Of a stretch of 64,000 nucleotides of DNA, positions 61,251 through 64,000 are shown piece after piece. This DNA comes from Streptomyces glaucescens (GTDB lineage: Bacteria; Actinomycetota; Actinomycetes; Streptomycetales; Streptomycetaceae), in NCBI RefSeq assembly GCF_000761215.1, contig NZ_CP009438.1, positions 3,341,001 to 3,405,000 of the forward strand, written 5' to 3'. The notes under the pieces are model-generated. The model was not told the DNA's origin, searched no databases, and saw only the letters and a program-made list of their open reading frames with translations. The position numbers and the translations under genes are program-made. The first letter of the stretch is position 1, and every line of letters starts with the position of its first letter.

Positions 61251-61442
61251 TTACGCCTTGACCGACGCCACGAAGGTGTTCCAGGCGGTGGCGGGGAAGG
61301 CCAGCACCGGGCCCCGCCGGACCTTGGAGTCCCGGACGGCCATGGCCGACGGAACCGGGGACTTGATCTCGACGCACGCGCCGTTGCCCTGCGAGTAGGA
61401 GGACTTGACCCACGTGTCCGTCGCGCCCTGCTTGATCGCCAT
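61251..61442 (-). CDS. DUF397 protein paired with a WhiJ-like regulator
   Basis: 63-aa protein with the DUF397 pattern TWVKSSYSQGNGACVEI ... VAVRDSK-like (MAVRDSKVRRGPVLAFPATAWNTFVASVKA). Start MAIKQGATD; an upstream extension lacks homology. In Streptomyces such small proteins act with the neighbouring XRE/DUF5753 regulator, as antagonist or partner, in development-related switches. Confidence 0.9.
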   Translation of the reverse strand: MAIKQGATDTWVKSSYSQGNGACVEIKSPVPSAMAVRDSKVRRGPVLAFPATAWNTFVASVKA

Positions 61443-61617
61443 TTTCGCTCCAGTTACCGGTTGCTGAGTTGGTGCCTTCACGCCAACGTTCTTGCTCGAT
61501 GGCGTGATCGACGCTACTCGCCCACGCGGAAGTCCGGAGCGACTATTCACTCGACCGGATGGCATATTCCAATGGGCTCTTCCGCCCGATCGGGGCCACG
61601 GTGTACTTTGCGGCGCC

Positions 61618-62481
61618 TCACCGCAGACCGGCGTATTCCTTCACCACTTCGGCGATGTATTCCCGGGTTTGCTCTACATTCAGCGCCTGCGCCCGCAAGT
61701 GCTCGTACATCACTGCATATTTCTGGACATCCTGCGCCTTCTCCAGGTAGAGATCGCTGGTGACGCCCTCGATGTAGACGACGCTCGAATCGGCGGCGTC
61801 CGGGAACTCCAGGATGGCGTACTGCCCGCTCACCCCGGGGTGGGCGCCCATCTGGAACGGGATCAACTGCACGGTGACGTGCGGCAACTGGGACATCTCC
61901 AGCAGGTACTCGAGCTGCTCGATCATCACCTGCTTGCCGCCGACCTCGCGGCGCACCGCCGCCTCGTCGAGCACCGCCCACAGCCGCAGCGGGTTCTCCT
62001 CGGCGGCAATACGTTCCTGCCGCCGCAGTCTGGCCTGCACCCGCTTGTCGATGTCGGCCGGTGTCGCCTCCGGCAGGGCGCCCTGGATCAGCGCCTCCGC
62101 GTAGCCGCGGGTCTGGAGCAGGCCGGGCACCACCTGCGGGTCGTACACCCGCAGGCTGGCCGCGTCGGTCTCCAGGCCGATGTAGACGCTGTACGGGATG
62201 TCTCCGAAGGAGTGCCACCAGCCCTGCTGCCGCGAGTCCTTCGCCATCTGCATCAGCGAATCGACGATCCGGTGGTCCTCCACCTCGTAGACCCCGCACA
62301 GGTCGCGCACATCGCGCTGGCTGATGCTGCGGCGGCCGTTCTCCAGACGGCTGATCTTCGACTGCGACACCAGCAGCCGCTCCGCCACCTCTTCGGCCGT
62401 CATGCCCTTGAGCTCACGGAGCCTGCGCAACTCCTGGCCCAGCCGGCGCCGCCTGACGGTGGGATTGACATTGGACGCCAC
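61618..62481 (-). CDS. WhiJ-like XRE regulator with DUF5753
   Basis: 287-aa regulator. HTH at residues about 14-70 (LGQELRRLRELKGMTAEEVAERLLVSQSKISRLENGRRSIS), then DUF5753 (about 95-280) with YDPQVVPGLLQTRGYAEALI and the C-terminal EGVTSDLYLEKAQDVQKYAVMYEHLRAQAL. From memory, SCO4441 of S. coelicolor has the same neighbours, and that WhiJ paralogue affects aerial development. The DUF397 gene lies 175 bp downstream. Confidence 0.93.
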   Translation of the reverse strand: MASNVNPTVRRRRLGQELRRLRELKGMTAEEVAERLLVSQSKISRLENGRRSISQRDVRDLCGVYEVEDHRIVDSLMQMAKDSRQQGWWHSFGDIPYSVYIGLETDAASLRVYDPQVVPGLLQTRGYAEALIQGALPEATPADIDKRVQARLRRQERIAAEENPLRLWAVLDEAAVRREVGGKQVMIEQLEYLLEMSQLPHVTVQLIPFQMGAHPGVSGQYAILEFPDAADSSVVYIEGVTSDLYLEKAQDVQKYAVMYEHLRAQALNVEQTREYIAEVVKEYAGLR

Positions 62482-62804
62482 GGGACGTGCACCTCCGGCT
62501 GCTGCAACTTTGCGTATCTGCTGTTGAGCAGACTGCCACCAAGCCGGTTCCTACCGCTGGGAAACCCCGGATATGCGGCGGGTACACGCCAGATCCCCCG
62601 GGCGCATGCGTCAGGGCACACACGCGTGCCCAGGCACATGCCTCCGCGGGCACACATGCGTCCGCGCGGGGTGACGGACGCGCGCGTCGTCCGAACGACG
62701 CGTTCCGTCACCCCGCGCGGCTCGCGGCTCCCGAACCGGGCTCGTGTTCGCCGTGCCGCCGTGGTACCGAGTGTCCGCCGAACCGGCCGCCGCCGGACGG
62801 CGGC
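62482..62804. other. 323-bp gap upstream of the WhiJ-like gene
   Basis: Contains the long GPP34 terminator (62662-62720) and an alternating purine/pyrimidine stretch with GGGCACACAYGCGT-type repeats (62597-62660). No gene is seen. Confidence 0.6.
62662..62720 (-). terminator. Long hairpin terminator after the GPP34 gene
   Basis: 17-bp perfect outer stem (62662-62678 with 62704-62720) and an 8-bp inner stem CGCGTCGT/ACGACGCG around CCGA. Confidence 0.88.
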
Positions 62805-63557
62805 TCAGTGGGCCACGGCGCGTGCCATGCTGCCGCGGTGCGGCTGGGCCGGAACCCCGCGTGCGGGTTCGGCCGCCCTGGCTCCGGTGGCCTGCCGGCC
62901 TGCCGGTCCCGCCGCGGCACGGCGCGGCTGGGCCGCCACGCCGTTCTGGACGTCCATCACGGCGTGCGCCACGAGGCCGCCCATGGGGTCGTGCCTGATC
63001 AGGTCCCGCAGCCGGGAGCGGGACGAGCGTCCCTCGTTCCCCGGGTACAGGTGCTTGCCGAGCCCCACCGCGTGCGCCAGGGCGGCGAGCGCCGCGGTCC
63101 GCGGGTCCGGCGGTACGCCGGTGCGGATCGCGGAATCCAGCCGGGCCCTGATCTCCCGGCTGATGGCGTTGTCCGTCGCCTGGTAGCGAGTCGTCGGCAA
63201 CACCCCGCACATCTGGCCCTCGACGGCATGCACCATGCCGCACCGCTCCAGATGCGAGAGGTACGTCTGGCGGAGCCCGAGACGCGGCCCGCCGATCCAG
63301 TGGACGGCCCGTACCGGAGCGCCGCGCCTTCGCAGCAGCTCCAACGCGCAGTCCAGTGTCGGATCTCCTGTCGGCCGTGGTACCACCACGGCGATACGAT
63401 CCCCGTCTGGGGCTATCCGTCCGGCCAGCGCCAGCTCCACTAGCTGTGCTCCGGCCAGACCCAGGTCGAGCGACTGCGGCTGTGCGGTGGTACCCGTGGT
63501 CGGGTCCAACGCCAGCAGCAGAAGCTCCTCCGGAAGTGTTCTGCGGCTCCTGCCCAT
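62805..63557 (-). CDS. GPP34 (GOLPH3-like) family protein
   Basis: 250-aa protein: TLPEELLLLALDPTTGTTAQP and LGLAGAQLVELALAGRI are the GPP34 signature, and the C-terminal half has RTAALAALAHAVGLGKHLYPG and DPMGGLVAHAVMDVQNGVAAQ. Eukaryotic relatives bind phosphatidylinositol-4-phosphate; the role in Streptomyces is not established. The last ~40 residues are Ala/Arg-rich. Divergent from the gene entering at 63.8 kb. Confidence 0.88.
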   Translation of the reverse strand: MGRSRRTLPEELLLLALDPTTGTTAQPQSLDLGLAGAQLVELALAGRIAPDGDRIAVVVPRPTGDPTLDCALELLRRRGAPVRAVHWIGGPRLGLRQTYLSHLERCGMVHAVEGQMCGVLPTTRYQATDNAISREIRARLDSAIRTGVPPDPRTAALAALAHAVGLGKHLYPGNEGRSSRSRLRDLIRHDPMGGLVAHAVMDVQNGVAAQPRRAAAGPAGRQATGARAAEPARGVPAQPHRGSMARAVAH

Positions 63558-63623
63558 CCATGCCTCCCCGCGTGGATGAATGACAGGGTGACCCCTCTCA
63601 CATTGGTCTGTCGAGGGTGCGTG

Positions 63624-63645
63624 ACCGGTTCGTAAGGGAACCGGT
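63624..63645. promoter_or_regulatory. Inverted repeat ACCGGTTC-N6-GAACCGGT
   Basis: Perfect 8-bp arms in the divergent promoter region between GPP34 and the gene at 63.8 kb. Regulator unknown. Confidence 0.6.
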
Positions 63646-63788
63646 AGGTATGTCGTTCTCGTCTACCGCTTGGGTTTAACCCGCACACAGGACACTGGTA
63701 CATGGTTCGGACACCGTGGTGGCCGGGTGTCCGGGCGGTGGTTCGGTTCGGTAGGCGCACGGGAACGTGCGGCATGGAGGAGGCATCG

Positions 63789-64000
63789 GTGGCGGGCGAG
63801 TCCCCCGACAGGTCGAAGCAGCGCGAGTCGTCGGCAGAACCGACGTCGGGGAGCGCGGGTCCGGTTCCCGAGGCCAGGCGGGAGGCGGACGATCCGCGCC
63901 TCGCCGTGGCCCGGGCGGGTGTCGACACGGCAACGCGGATCCTCTCGGCGAAGGACCTCGCGGAGGCCCGCAAGGGCGCGGCCGAGGCCGCCGGGAAGAA
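63789..64000 (+). CDS. N-terminus of a probable D-Ala-D-Ala carboxypeptidase, cut by the window end
   Basis: Only about 70 codons are seen: a hydrophilic Ser/Glu/Arg-rich segment beginning MAGESPDRSKQRESSAEPT and continuing DPRLAVARAGVDTATRILS. GTG at 63789 is preferred because GGAGGAGG lies 5 bases upstream; the ATG five codons earlier overlaps that site. The long cytoplasmic-type N-terminus matches my memory of Streptomyces PBP-type carboxypeptidases (SCO4439 context), but no catalytic motif is inside the window. Confidence 0.5.
   Translation, partial: MAGESPDRSKQRESSAEPTSGSAGPVPEARREADDPRLAVARAGVDTATRILSAKDLAEARKGAAEAAGK

Overview
The window is high-GC actinobacterial chromosome, almost certainly Streptomyces. 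Supporting signs are third-position GC bias in every gene, frequent GTG starts, apparently leaderless promoters, a 332-aa HrdD-type sigma factor, fructose PTS genes in the order fruR-fruK-fruA, and a WhiJ-like XRE regulator paired with a DUF397 protein. No head, terminase, integrase or transposase gene is present, so the phage-tail-like block is a domesticated contractile injection system (CIS), not a prophage.

Layout. 1-24.1 kb is housekeeping and accessory chromosome: an MFS transporter cut by the window edge, an FmdB zinc-ribbon protein behind a CIRCE-like operator, methylthioadenosine phosphorylase, an RcpC/SAF protein, mscL, an LtrA membrane protein overlapping a P1-family peptidase, the fructose operon, a WYL regulator divergent from an MFS exporter, a TetR regulator with a large disordered insertion, hrdD with a sigma-R type promoter, a MarR regulator divergent from a DODA dioxygenase, an MFS exporter with a TetR regulator, and a secreted M6 metalloprotease. 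A tRNA-Arg(CCU) gene at 24.2 kb is followed about 380 bp later by a decayed copy of itself. 24.7-29.9 kb carries two zinc-dependent alcohol/formaldehyde dehydrogenases, an SRPBCC protein and a multi-pass membrane protein.

30.1-54.6 kb is the CIS locus. Nearly all of it is on the minus strand with stop/start overlaps: LuxR-type regulator, secreted beta-propeller protein, DUF4255 terminator-type protein, AAA+ ATPase, sheath, tube 1, two small tail-assembly proteins, a 1083-aa low-complexity protein in the tape-measure position, tube 2, LysM protein, VgrG-like spike, PAAR tip, gp25, baseplate J, tail protein I, and a zinc-ribbon membrane protein. One gene inside it runs the other way and encodes an eCIS-core (DUF4157) protein with an unassigned C-terminal domain; it is the best effector candidate. 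A divergent single-pass membrane protein closes the locus. No tail-fibre gene is visible, which fits the cytoplasmic CIS described in Streptomyces.

54.8-64 kb holds three small regulator/membrane-protein modules with clear palindromic operators, an MFS transporter divergent from an ArsR-type regulator, a glutathione peroxidase, the WhiJ-like/DUF397 pair, a GPP34 protein, and the first codons of a probable D-Ala-D-Ala carboxypeptidase. From memory of S. coelicolor, the left, middle and right blocks resemble SCO319x-320x, SCO424x-426x and SCO4439-4444, which would make the window a junction of separated segments; this needs an alignment to confirm.
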